Source: a virus. From it: a DNA stretch of 34,579 nucleotides. Position 1 is the stretch's first letter. Every line of letters starts with the position of its first letter. The notes below the pieces were generated by a model. That model saw only the letters and a list, made by a program, of their open reading frames with translations. It was not told the origin of the DNA and searched no databases. Position numbers and translations under genes: made by a program. Location: positions 1 to 34,579 of the IMG/VR virus record IMGVR_UViG_3300028571_000061; one strand, 5' to 3'. Of this stretch, positions 17,101 through 24,683 are shown one piece after another.

Positions 17101-18329
17101 TATCATCAAACGGTCCTGAAAGTCCGTTAATGCTAACAGAACCAACAGTTATTCCTATAATAGGTAAAAATTCTATAGTTAGATCTTTACAGCTAAAAAC
17201 AGAAGTTAGTACTAAGATGAGTCAAATGATTGCATTCAGCTCACAGGCAGGTAACTTAGGATCACTAAACACAGACTCATCAGCATTAGGATATAATAAT
17301 GATGAATTAATAGACAGAGTACTACCTGTAAAAGAGATAGCAGTAAATACTAGCGGTATTAATAATAACGCGACTAAATCAAATATAAATGCAGATAAAG
17401 ATGCGGCAACAATATTTAATAATACAGTAATTGAAATTTATAATCGAGGTATATATACAAAATCTAATGTTAATACCTCAAAAGTATACTATACTACTGC
17501 AGCTAATAAATTAAAAGCAGGAGAAGATACAACTAAAGCAAGACAAGTATTACCTATTAGTATTAATATAGGAATGGACGGAATAAGCGGAATGTCTCTA
17601 TTAGAAGGATTCACGGTTCCTAAAGATGTTCTGCCTACTCAATATTTAGATAAAAAAGGATTTAATAGAGTAGGATTTGCTGTTGCCGGATTAAATCATA
17701 CTATAGATAATAATCAATGGGTAACATCTATTAGAGGTCAAATGATTAATATCCCAATATCATCACCAACAAACGCTAATAATTTAGGTAATATTGATGA
17801 AAGTATCGGAGGAGGTCAGCCTACTAATAATATATCCATTAATTCAACAGCCTTGGATACTAGCTTTATAGGAACTAATGCTGAAGCTAAAAAAACAGCA
17901 GAACAATATTTAGGTAGATCAATATCCTCCATTGAATGGTCACAATTGATATCAGCAACATTTGCTGAAGCTAGTAATAATCAAACAGAAAGAGCATATG
18001 TAATGGGAGCTATATTAAATAGAACAAGAAGTAAATCATGGGGTCCGACTATAACAAATGTATTAACTGCAAAAAATCAATTTCAAGCAGTAACCGGTAC
18101 TAGAGCAAACCCAGTTCCAAGTAGGCAATATTTAAATGGCCCTAGTCCTACTCAAGCAGATAATATTTACGGTGCAGCAATTAATTTATTAAGTAATGTT
18201 CCTAAAAATATAATAAATTTTACAGCAGCAGATATAAAAAGCTACGGTCCAGGAACAAGACCAAAATATAGACAAGAATTATTTGCAAGAGGCGGATTTA
18301 TAATAGGTAAAACAATTTTTTCAACATAA
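14106..18329 (+). CDS. Giant baseplate hub protein with C-terminal SleB-like cell-wall hydrolase
   Basis: 1407 residues, the largest protein here. The N-terminal region (SQEKFTNIVGVPLKKYVKEQ; LLYFRLGYSCLLEWGHTTYL) matches what I know of hub proteins in Bacteroidota myoviruses. Residues roughly 330-1190 are long and Asn/Ile/Lys-rich with no domain I recognise. The last ~130 residues read as Hydrolase_2 (SleB): SATFAEASNNQTERAYVMGA, ILNRTRS, NVLTAKNQFQAVTG, QADNIYGAAINLL. Glu1288 in FAEA is the likely catalytic acid, and the hydrolase is preceded by a Ser/Asn/Gly linker. The protein probably combines a gp27-type hub with a murein-cutting tip, the job of T4 gp5 lysozyme, but with an unrelated enzyme. 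The internal minus-strand ORF at 16031-16495 is a shadow. Confidence 0.8.
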   Translation: MSQEKFTNIVGVPLKKYVKEQLYTRSFQGSTIDSRTNDQILYLANKTCWIRLVSFVDVGDDQLRRDLDIEGKQKAGTPTDVSKQWILFGGTSYISLNRAGRYQNNNINLRSGIESNDPSSITNNSAYGLGGVDQFGYRPMPGITSATIDHAGTAGSLRIANIKFKVWNINQLNAIDLLYFRLGYSCLLEWGHTTYLDNNNKLVTIGPQINPLDVFNNDLYKTKEGILRGISDKRVKSFGNYDGLYGLISNYEWSQAEDGSYDCNVKLTGLGSVIDSLKINQAFSMPGGGSESAVQNINDNTTQKVSGNITVPASTKPYIIQGRNSIAWPDIGEIINSGETVLINFEKLQKRKNDLQQLINQSIIPEDKGVNIKFIYNNSKGNTLSKSYSINNPLLKSGQIGYSEIDYNRLIQISNNELKQGFYVSSQDYLNLKTEQEIALKQWILESATPKLIKLTKKIPLKSEEKITVFTGTGTGDSASGFADLDSVEFINTDILIEITFNADYSENLDIIRPVANLNQGAGQIKSQALRRYYLNYVLDVWNAPDYNKKLSFKEGLREELITISKLSARNVNDNAIKISALIETKDVISKEGYTPGFRIQKVQETVKSIFDKIESYNNSTEEKVFFTILPANNDSIYNGDTYSKSKTQKVLDIATIIYNFDEKKLLNSSNTEGYVPGESLDTIQTSIPEQYFSNIDKFLIDLRDFASASPNSTREVPGSYEFITEQLKNGPLDPIRINNENTVFSDNTSDVTSLGIEKQLAFFINKGFNSEVLSGELKSSEKISNVDFRELFKVYKAGLEDNDNQGKTSKFCYIKLGLLLYYINNNSIFYEKNTDGKIKKPFIYIDFNPETNYCFTTPYQLSIDPGVCMIKININNQIYQKLFPENAKPINPFNNKLDAFSPNVQSGFGEKEGISSLRGKLMNIPVNIDHVINIIQSQSNSNSKTDVYLRSFLEILMDDINKSLGNINSFRVGYYDDANTVRIYDDQMINPPSNQSTISSNGPESPLMLTEPTVIPIIGKNSIVRSLQLKTEVSTKMSQMIAFSSQAGNLGSLNTDSSALGYNNDELIDRVLPVKEIAVNTSGINNNATKSNINADKDAATIFNNTVIEIYNRGIYTKSNVNTSKVYYTTAANKLKAGEDTTKARQVLPISINIGMDGISGMSLLEGFTVPKDVLPTQYLDKKGFNRVGFAVAGLNHTIDNNQWVTSIRGQMINIPISSPTNANNLGNIDESIGGGQPTNNISINSTALDTSFIGTNAEAKKTAEQYLGRSISSIEWSQLISATFAEASNNQTERAYVMGAILNRTRSKSWGPTITNVLTAKNQFQAVTGTRANPVPSRQYLNGPSPTQADNIYGAAINLLSNVPKNIINFTAADIKSYGPGTRPKYRQELFARGGFIIGKTIFST

Positions 18330-18332
18330 TAT

Positions 18333-18971
18333 ATGATTAAGTATTATCCTAAAAATAGAATTACTATTAATAAATATACTAGAGGTGATGAATACCAGCT
18401 TAATGGAAAACCATATATTGGAGCATACTATAAAACATTTAACGGTAAAATATATACTGGTATTAATCCTGTAATAGGATCATCTCAAGAACTACAAGCT
18501 ATTCAGAATAATAATATTAATATAAACTTAGATAATAAAAAAGGTGTAATAATATTAAATAACAAATCAGATCAATACATTAAAAATCCTAACATAAAGA
18601 ACTTACAATCATACCAAATCCCACCTCAATATTACCCTCAACCGACCGATTCAGATTATGCAAAAGGATATATCATGAGGTATTTTGCAAAGAAAAGAAA
18701 TGATATTGGATATGTTATAGAGATATCAAAAGATACATATCTTTCATTACAATCCAGTACTAGTGAATATGATTATATAACATATCAAGCTATTGATTTA
18801 TTTTGGCAAATAACTGGTCCTTTAAAAGATACAAGAGAAAATAGACAGTACAAAATCTCTGGAATTATAGACACAAATAAAAGATTAGTTCAAACTAAAG
18901 ATAAATTATTTAGAGGATTAATTGAATATATCGGAGAAAAATACGATAAATACGCAAGACCTTCTATCTAA
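18333..18971 (+). CDS. Conserved structural/baseplate-associated protein, unknown
   Basis: 212 residues. The opening YYPKNRITINKYTRGDEYQL and GKPYIGAYYKTFNGKIYTGI (then NPVIG) is a pattern I associate with unassigned structural genes in Bacteroidota phages. The middle is Asn-rich and ends in QIPPQYYPQPTDSDYAKGY. The C-terminal half is helical (YQAIDLFWQITGPLKDTREN; LFRGLIEYIGEKYDKYARP). It starts three bases after the hub stop and is last in the tail operon. It may be a baseplate or hub attachment protein; no catalytic motif is visible. Confidence 0.65.
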   Translation: MIKYYPKNRITINKYTRGDEYQLNGKPYIGAYYKTFNGKIYTGINPVIGSSQELQAIQNNNININLDNKKGVIILNNKSDQYIKNPNIKNLQSYQIPPQYYPQPTDSDYAKGYIMRYFAKKRNDIGYVIEISKDTYLSLQSSTSEYDYITYQAIDLFWQITGPLKDTRENRQYKISGIIDTNKRLVQTKDKLFRGLIEYIGEKYDKYARPSI

Positions 18972-19020
18972 GTTGTTATTATGAGAACAAATACGTATAT
19001 TATGGTTCAATTAAGGTTAT

Positions 19021-20346
19021 ATGTTTTATATAATAGAAACGAAAGAGCAGTTATTACAATTAAGTAAGGATGAAGACAGCTTTATCCATATTATTTCATC
19101 TAATAGTAATTATCACCCTAAAATTAGTAGTATTTCTTCACTCTATTATCACAATAGGGAGAAAGGGTTTATAATTGCGTTTGATCATAGCGAAACATTT
19201 TCAATAGATATAAATGATGTTATAGAATTTTTATCTAATCATAAGAAACTATACTGTATAGATAAAAAGTATCATTCATATTTTATTCCATCAGATAATC
19301 TAGTTGATATTAATTTTATTATAATAGATGAGGAAAATAATAATATCGATTTAGATTGTGATACATTATTACATAGGAATTTCTATAAAAAATATTATCA
19401 TAATCCTAACATAAATAAACTAATTCCTATATCTAAACATTACGAAAAATGTGAATATCTATATGAAAAAATACAAAAATATATAGGATTAGAAAATACA
19501 GATAATCTTTATAATGAACTAGTAAAGGAGTATAAAAGAGTTGAAGAAAAAGGAATGTTAATCGATGAAAAAACATTAGATAAGCATTTTGAACTAAACT
19601 GGAAGCCATATTCTATTCAAGACGAAATTATATATAATTATTATAATTTATATAACCTAACAGGTAGACCAACTAATTCGTTTAATAGTATTAACTTTTT
19701 AGCAGTAAATAAAGATAATAAATCAAGAGAAAGTTTTTATCCTATAAATGATATGTTTATAGAATTTGACTTTGACGGATATCATCTAAGATTAATATCA
19801 GAATTAATTAATTATAAAATAAGTACGGACGAATCTATACATATAATATTAGGTAGAGAATATTTTAATTGTGATAATATAACTGACGAACAATATAAAC
19901 AATCTAAAGAAATAACTTTTAAGCAGATATATGGAGGAATTAATAAGCAATATGAACATATTGAATTTTTTCAAAAAATAAAAGAATATATAATAAAAGC
20001 TTGGAATGAATTTAATAATAAAGGGCTAATAAAATTACCAACAGGAAGAATATTACATAAAAATAAAATTAAAGAATTTAATCAATTAAAATTATTTAAT
20101 TATATTATTCAAAACTTGGAAACTAAATATAATGTAATTATATTAAAAGAAATAAATGATTTACTAGAAAACACTAATAGTTATATATCATTAGTAGTAT
20201 ACGATTCCTTTCTTATTGATTACTCAATTAAAGACGGAAAAGAAATATTATTACAAATTAAAAAAATAATAAATAAATATAATTTAACATCAAAAACTAA
20301 GTACGGAAAGAATTATCACTCTTTAGTAAAAACTACATATTTATAA
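19021..20346 (+). CDS. Divergent family A DNA polymerase
   Basis: 441 residues. Polymerase motifs are readable in order. A TGRPTNSFNSINFLAV segment (T214-) is equivalent to TGRLSS...NLQN. Motif A is EFDFDGYHLRL with Asp250. The motif B helix is YKQSKEITFKQIYGG with Lys296, Phe300 and Tyr304 in the K-x3-F-x3-YG spacing. Motif C is VYDS with Asp395. Both metal-binding aspartates are kept. The E. coli Pol I Glu710 position is His here, and the H-D-E of motif C is Y-D-S. The N-terminal ~190 residues may be a decayed exonuclease domain; I see no D-x-E. T4 itself uses a family B polymerase, so a family A enzyme beside gp32/uvsX/gp41 homologues is a hybrid arrangement. It overlaps the next gene by one base (TAATG). 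Confidence 0.8.
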   Translation: MFYIIETKEQLLQLSKDEDSFIHIISSNSNYHPKISSISSLYYHNREKGFIIAFDHSETFSIDINDVIEFLSNHKKLYCIDKKYHSYFIPSDNLVDINFIIIDEENNNIDLDCDTLLHRNFYKKYYHNPNINKLIPISKHYEKCEYLYEKIQKYIGLENTDNLYNELVKEYKRVEEKGMLIDEKTLDKHFELNWKPYSIQDEIIYNYYNLYNLTGRPTNSFNSINFLAVNKDNKSRESFYPINDMFIEFDFDGYHLRLISELINYKISTDESIHIILGREYFNCDNITDEQYKQSKEITFKQIYGGINKQYEHIEFFQKIKEYIIKAWNEFNNKGLIKLPTGRILHKNKIKEFNQLKLFNYIIQNLETKYNVIILKEINDLLENTNSYISLVVYDSFLIDYSIKDGKEILLQIKKIINKYNLTSKTKYGKNYHSLVKTTYL

Positions 20347-20762
20347 TGGATATTACATACACGTTACAAGATATAATGAATAAGTTATTCTGTACTTTTA
20401 CCTCACATGAGGAATTAGAAGAAACTCTTAATACAATAAAATCACATTATTCTATCCTATATGGTAAAATTTTTATATTAGAAGCCAAAGATAGTAATGA
20501 GTTATTATGTACGTATAATATTGATCCTATAAATTCAAATTCAAAGGTTATATCAAATACAATATTACTTCATCGTAAAAAAGAAACCAATACTCTTTAT
20601 ACTATAAATGCATTAAATCTCTTAATTAAAGAGTTAAATATGGGAGTAATTGATTCTAATTATAAAGTAGAATGGCTTGATTTTAAAAATACCGTTCTAT
20701 TAACGCAAGGATCTGATCTAAGAAAACTCCAAACCAAGATCAATAAGATTATCCTAGTTTAA
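20346..20762 (+). CDS. Unknown protein coupled to the DNA polymerase gene
   Basis: 138 residues, with its ATG sharing one base with the polymerase stop, so translation is probably coupled. It has a helical start (YTLQDIMNKLFCTFTSHEEL), a beta-rich centre (LCTYNIDPINSNSKVISNTI, then LLHRKKETNTLYTINALNLL) and a closing basic helix (LRKLQTKINKIIL). I believe similar proteins occur between polymerase and SSB genes in related phages, always unassigned. The coupling suggests a replication accessory role (inference only). Confidence 0.65.
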   Translation: MDITYTLQDIMNKLFCTFTSHEELEETLNTIKSHYSILYGKIFILEAKDSNELLCTYNIDPINSNSKVISNTILLHRKKETNTLYTINALNLLIKELNMGVIDSNYKVEWLDFKNTVLLTQGSDLRKLQTKINKIILV

Positions 20763-20771
20763 TTATTTTAC

Positions 20772-20783
20772 AAAATAAAGTTG
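20772..20783 (+). promoter_or_regulatory. Shared upstream motif AAAATAAAGTTG (copy 2)
   Basis: Identical to 8872-8883. It stands 57-68 nt before the gp32-like start in the 77-nt gap after 20762. No TATTTATA element is present here, consistent with an early or middle promoter. Confidence 0.35.
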
Positions 20784-20839
20784 CATATTGTAATAATTAT
20801 TACTATATTATAAATTATTATTAAACAAAAGTTACGAAA

Positions 20840-21709
20840 ATGGATTTAAACCTAATCAAATCAAAGCTAGCATCAATGCAGCAAAAACCTGGCGGATCTA
20901 AAAGAGATCTATCAGTTATTATCTGGAAACCTGCAATCGGAAAACACTCGGTCCGCATGGTTCCATCAACTCACAATAAGCAATGGCCATTTAAAGAATT
21001 ATTTTTTCATTATGGAATTGGAAATCGAACTATGATTTCATTAATTAACTTTGATGAAAAAGATCCTATTGTTGAATTTGCAGCACAAATTAGTAAATCT
21101 AATGATAAAGAAAATTGGCAATTAGCTAAAAAGTTACAACCTAAAATGAGGGTATTTGCACCTGTTATTGTTAGAGGTGAAGAAGACAAGGGTATACGTC
21201 TATGGGAGTTCGGAAAGGAGGTGTATATGGAACTTCTAGCGATTTTAGAAGACGAAGATGTAGGTGATTTTACCGATCCAGTTGAAGGACGAGATCTAAC
21301 AATTGATACAGTAGGACCAGATCAATCAGGAAGAACGTACAACAAAACCTCAGTTAGAGTACGTACAAAAATAACACCACTATCAACTAATGCAAGTGAT
21401 GTAAAATCTTGGTTAGAAACTCAACCTAATCCATTAGAATTATTTAAAAAATATCCATATGAGGAAATGAAAGAATCATTACTTCAATGGTTAAGCCCTG
21501 AATCAGAAGAAGAGATTAAACCAGCACCAATTAATACATCTACATTATCACCGCAAAATATTTCTAAAACAATACCAGAATTAGTTTCGGCAGGAACAGG
21601 TAATAAATATTCAATCTCTACAAAGAAGAATATAGATGATGAGTTTGACAAGTTATTTAGTGATACATCAGAATCAGCAGTAGCAGATGATGATGATTTA
21701 CCGTTTTAA
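20840..21709 (+). CDS. Single-stranded DNA-binding protein (gp32-like)
   Basis: 289 residues, near T4 gp32 (301 aa). An N-terminal basic cooperativity-type segment (LIKSKLASMQQKPGGSKRDL) is followed by an OB-like core (SVRMVPSTHNKQWPFKELFF; MRVFAPVIVRGEEDKGIRLW; LLAILEDEDVGDFTDPVEGR) and a strongly acidic C-terminal tail (DDDDLPF) typical of SSBs that recruit partner proteins. There is no cysteine in the protein, so the gp32 zinc site (His-Cys3) is absent. It coats ssDNA during replication and recombination. The next gene is UvsX, the usual partner, 13 bases downstream. Confidence 0.92.
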   Translation: MDLNLIKSKLASMQQKPGGSKRDLSVIIWKPAIGKHSVRMVPSTHNKQWPFKELFFHYGIGNRTMISLINFDEKDPIVEFAAQISKSNDKENWQLAKKLQPKMRVFAPVIVRGEEDKGIRLWEFGKEVYMELLAILEDEDVGDFTDPVEGRDLTIDTVGPDQSGRTYNKTSVRVRTKITPLSTNASDVKSWLETQPNPLELFKKYPYEEMKESLLQWLSPESEEEIKPAPINTSTLSPQNISKTIPELVSAGTGNKYSISTKKNIDDEFDKLFSDTSESAVADDDDLPF

Positions 21710-21722
21710 TTAAAAATATAAT

Positions 21723-22808
21723 ATGGCAAAAACAAAAGAGGTATCACTAAATGCAAGTATATCAAGTGCAATAAATGGTAAGCATGATTTAGATAAATTT
21801 AAAAAAGGTAAGAACCTAGGAGGAGCAAGTGTTAAATTTAAAGACCAAGCATGGATACCTTTATCCAATGCTTTTAGAAAAGCTGTATCAGTGCCAGGTA
21901 TTCCTGCAGGCCATATTACCCTTTTAAGAGGGCACTCAGATACAGGTAAAACAACTGCATTGTTAGAAGCAGCAGTAAATACCCAGAAAATGGGCATTTT
22001 ACCTGTATTAATTATTACTGAGATGAAATGGTCATGGGAGCATGCTAAGATGATGGGTCTCCAGGTAGAAGATGTTATAGATGAAGAAACAGGAGAAGTA
22101 GTAGATTATAAAGGATTTTTTATATATACTGATAGAAGCAGCCTTGGTACTATTGAAGATGTTGCATCATTAATAAATGATCTATTAGATGAGCAGAAAA
22201 AAGGTAATTTACCGTATGATCTGTGTTTTTTCTGGGACTCAATTGGGTCTGTACCATGCAAGATGTCAGTAGAAAAATCATCTAATAATAATGAATGGAA
22301 TGCTGGAGCGATGTCTGTTCAGTTCGGAAATTTTATCAATCAACGAATATTATTATCTAGAAAATCTAATTCACCATATACTAATACACTAGTTGCTATT
22401 AACAAGGTATGGGTTGCTAAACCTAATATGCCTATGGAGCAGCCTAGAATGAAAAACAAGGGCGGGGATACAATGTGGTTTGACGCTACTATGATTATTA
22501 CATTTGGTAATATAACAAATCAAGGTACATCTAAAATTAAAGCTATTAAGGGAGGTAAAGATGTAACGTTTGCTAAACGTACTAAAGTTCACGTAGAGAA
22601 GAATCACATATCTGGTGTTGATACTAAAGGAAATATTATTATGACACCTCACGGTTTTATAGAAGATGATAAAAAAGATTTAGAAGTATATAAAAAGCAA
22701 CACTCAGAAGAATGGTTAAAAATATTAGGCGGAGGAGATTTTCAAGTAGTAATTGAAGCAGAAATGACAGAAGATATTAGAGATATTTTTGATCATACAA
22801 ATGAATAA
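21723..22808 (+). CDS. uvsX: UvsX RecA-like recombinase
   Basis: 361 residues (T4 UvsX 391). Walker A is GHSDTGKT at residues 70-77, followed by TALLEAAVNTQKMGILPVLI and the ITEMKWSWEH region. Walker B is the hydrophobic DLCFFWDSIGSV. The DNA-binding loop region and GGDTMWFDATMIITFGN match UvsX proteins. It catalyses ATP-dependent strand exchange for recombination-dependent replication on gp32-coated ssDNA. The gp32-like gene lies upstream, and the flap nuclease overlaps by eight bases downstream, forming one replication/recombination operon. Confidence 0.95.
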   Translation: MAKTKEVSLNASISSAINGKHDLDKFKKGKNLGGASVKFKDQAWIPLSNAFRKAVSVPGIPAGHITLLRGHSDTGKTTALLEAAVNTQKMGILPVLIITEMKWSWEHAKMMGLQVEDVIDEETGEVVDYKGFFIYTDRSSLGTIEDVASLINDLLDEQKKGNLPYDLCFFWDSIGSVPCKMSVEKSSNNNEWNAGAMSVQFGNFINQRILLSRKSNSPYTNTLVAINKVWVAKPNMPMEQPRMKNKGGDTMWFDATMIITFGNITNQGTSKIKAIKGGKDVTFAKRTKVHVEKNHISGVDTKGNIIMTPHGFIEDDKKDLEVYKKQHSEEWLKILGGGDFQVVIEAEMTEDIRDIFDHTNE

Positions 22809-23829
22809 AGACTTTAGAGCAATATTCGATAGTTTAAAAGAATCAAAACAAGAGACCTTATATACTAATGATAAGGTACTCTTGGTTGATTCCTTAAATA
22901 CCTTTTTAAGAAGTTTTGTGATGATCAATCATTTAAACTCTCAAGGAAATCATATAGGTGGATTAACCGGTTATTTAAAATCAATAGGGTTTGCTATTAA
23001 GCTTATAAAGCCTACAAGAGTAATATTAGTTTTTGACGGAATGGGAGGGTCAACAAATAAACAATACCTCTATCCAGAATACAAAGCTAATCGTAAGCTT
23101 AAAAAGATAACTAATTGGGATGCATTTGATACAAGAGAAGAAGAAGCCGAATCCATTACTAATCAAGTATTAAGGCTAATAGAGTATTTAAAATGTCTCC
23201 CTGTAGATTTACTTTGCATAGATAAAATCGAAGCAGATGATATAATAGGGTATCTAGCTAACAACCTAGAAGGTCACGTACATATAATGTCATCTGATAA
23301 AGATTATATTCAATTAGTATCAGACAGAGTAACCGTGTATTCTCCTATAAAGAAAAAGTTCTATACTCCTAAAGAAGTTAAACAAGAACTATTAATTCCT
23401 GCCATTAATTATCTTAATCATAAGGTATTATTAGGAGATATATCTGATAATGTTCCCGGGGTCCGAGGATTAGGACCTAAAGGATTAATTAAATTGTTTC
23501 CGCAGTTACAAAGTGAAAGAAAAATCCCGCTAAAAGAGATAGTACAATATAGTAAAGATAATGCAGATAGTAAAAAAGCATACCAATCAGTATATAACTT
23601 CCGAAACCAATTAGAGATTAATGAAAAGCTAATGGATCTCCATAGTCCTAATGTACCAGAAGAAGATATATTAACTATACAAAATATCATTGCAAATCCA
23701 AGCAAACGCATTGATAGACAGTCCTTCTTAAATATGTATAGTGAAGATAATTTAGGTAATTCTATACCTAATACTGCAATGTGGTTATTTGATGTATTTG
23801 ATTATATTACACATATTAAGAACAAATAG
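22801..23829 (+). CDS. rnh: T4 RNase H-like 5' nuclease (FEN family)
   Basis: 342 residues from ATG 22801 (MNKDFRAIFDSLKESKQETL). A longer reading from TTG 22789 is possible but less likely. FEN family acidic motifs are present: VLLVDSLNTFLRS, VILVFDGMGG plus YPEYKANRK, IEADDIIGYLA and MSSDKDYIQLV. The helix-3-turn-helix DNA-binding motif LLGDISDNVPGVRGLGPKG follows. In T4 this enzyme removes RNA primers and 5' flaps during lagging-strand synthesis. The eight-base overlap with uvsX (ATGAATAA) suggests translational coupling. The length is slightly above T4 RNase H (305 aa). Confidence 0.93.
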   Translation: MNKDFRAIFDSLKESKQETLYTNDKVLLVDSLNTFLRSFVMINHLNSQGNHIGGLTGYLKSIGFAIKLIKPTRVILVFDGMGGSTNKQYLYPEYKANRKLKKITNWDAFDTREEEAESITNQVLRLIEYLKCLPVDLLCIDKIEADDIIGYLANNLEGHVHIMSSDKDYIQLVSDRVTVYSPIKKKFYTPKEVKQELLIPAINYLNHKVLLGDISDNVPGVRGLGPKGLIKLFPQLQSERKIPLKEIVQYSKDNADSKKAYQSVYNFRNQLEINEKLMDLHSPNVPEEDILTIQNIIANPSKRIDRQSFLNMYSEDNLGNSIPNTAMWLFDVFDYITHIKNK

Positions 23830-23864
23830 TTGATATTATAAAAAAAGGTTATTAAATTAAGGAT

Positions 23865-24638
23865 ATGACGGCTCTAAATAAATTATCTCAATACGGATCA
23901 AGTTTTCAAATTAAAGTATTAACATCATTATTAAAGCATAAAGAATTTCTACAAAATATATACGATGTATTAGATCCTGAATATTTTGATAATCCGGCTC
24001 ATAAATGGTTAGTTGAAGAAATTTTAAGATATTATCATAGATATCACACTGTTGCAACTTTAGATTCATTACATATCGAGGTTAAAAAAATCGATAATGA
24101 AATATTAAAAGTATCTGTTGTAGAGCAGTTAAAAGAAGCTTTTAAAACTATTAATGAAGATCAAGATTATATAGAACAGGAGTTTGCTAACTTTTGTAAG
24201 AATCAGCAATTAAAAAAAGCACTATTAACATCTGTAGATCTATTGCAATCAGGATTATATGATGATATTAGAACTATTATTGATTCAGCATTAAAATCCG
24301 GTCAAGATAAAAATATTGGACATGAATATGAAAAGGATATTGAGTCTAGATACCGCAAAGAGGAAAGAGGAGCAATACCTACTGGTTGGGAAATAATAGA
24401 TACTATGCTGCAAGGAGGTCTAGGATCAGGTGATTTTGGAATTATATTTGGTAATCCAGGAGGAGGAAAATGCGTGGGATATAATACTAGTATTGAAATT
24501 CAATATGAGGAATACGGTATTGAACTACTTAATAATGTTAGGGAAAAATATATTATGTGGATATCACCTTGGGATGAATTTAATATAGATGGAATACATT
24601 TATATGGATGGCAGGTATATAATTTATTAAAAAAGTAA
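23865..24638 (+). CDS. gp41-like replicative helicase, N-terminal part fused to split intein N-fragment
   Basis: 257 residues. Residues 1-202 are the N-extein: a DnaB-like N-terminal helical domain (QIKVLTSLLKHKEFLQNIYD; PAHKWLVEEILRYYHR), the linker and the start of the RecA-like core (PTGWEIIDTMLQGGLGSGDF), stopping exactly inside the P-loop after GNPGGGK. Residue 203 is Cys, the first residue of an intein, and residues 203-257 are its N-fragment, followed by a stop. The Ser completing the P-loop is residue 139 of the protein encoded at 25549-26736. Trans-splicing should give a ~459-residue helicase (T4 gp41 475). Without splicing there is no ATP site. An endonuclease gene occupies the gap. 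Confidence 0.92.
   Translation: MTALNKLSQYGSSFQIKVLTSLLKHKEFLQNIYDVLDPEYFDNPAHKWLVEEILRYYHRYHTVATLDSLHIEVKKIDNEILKVSVVEQLKEAFKTINEDQDYIEQEFANFCKNQQLKKALLTSVDLLQSGLYDDIRTIIDSALKSGQDKNIGHEYEKDIESRYRKEERGAIPTGWEIIDTMLQGGLGSGDFGIIFGNPGGGKCVGYNTSIEIQYEEYGIELLNNVREKYIMWISPWDEFNIDGIHLYGWQVYNLLKK
24471..24635 (+). other. Split intein N-fragment (helicase), atypically short
   Basis: The 55 residues start CVGYNTSIEIQYEEYGIELL, which fits intein block A (Cys1, then x-N-T-x-I). The fragment ends without block B (TxxH); that block is on the C-fragment. This resembles the AceL-TerL type of split, where only the first strand and a little more are on the N-piece. The Trp/Tyr-rich tail (WISPWDEFNIDGIHLYGWQV) has no intein motif I know. 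Confidence 0.85.
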
Positions 24639-24656
24639 TATATTTACGTCCACCGG

Positions 24657-24669
24657 GATATTTATAATA
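24657..24669 (+). promoter_or_regulatory. Putative late promoter (GATATTTATAATA) of homing endonuclease 1
   Basis: Exact match to the sheath and tube gene elements; the core starts 25 nt before ATG 24684. It lies inside the gap between the two halves of the helicase gene, so the endonuclease can be transcribed separately. Confidence 0.6.
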
Positions 24670-24683
24670 AATACATAAATATT

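Noticed and set aside
18981-19067. 28-aa ORF overlapping the polymerase start
   Set aside because: Out of frame with the polymerase, overlaps its beginning, no motif and no promoter element.
22789-23829. Longer RNase H-like protein from TTG 22789
   Set aside because: ATG 22801 lies four codons downstream, gives a tight overlap with uvsX and is the more usual start.
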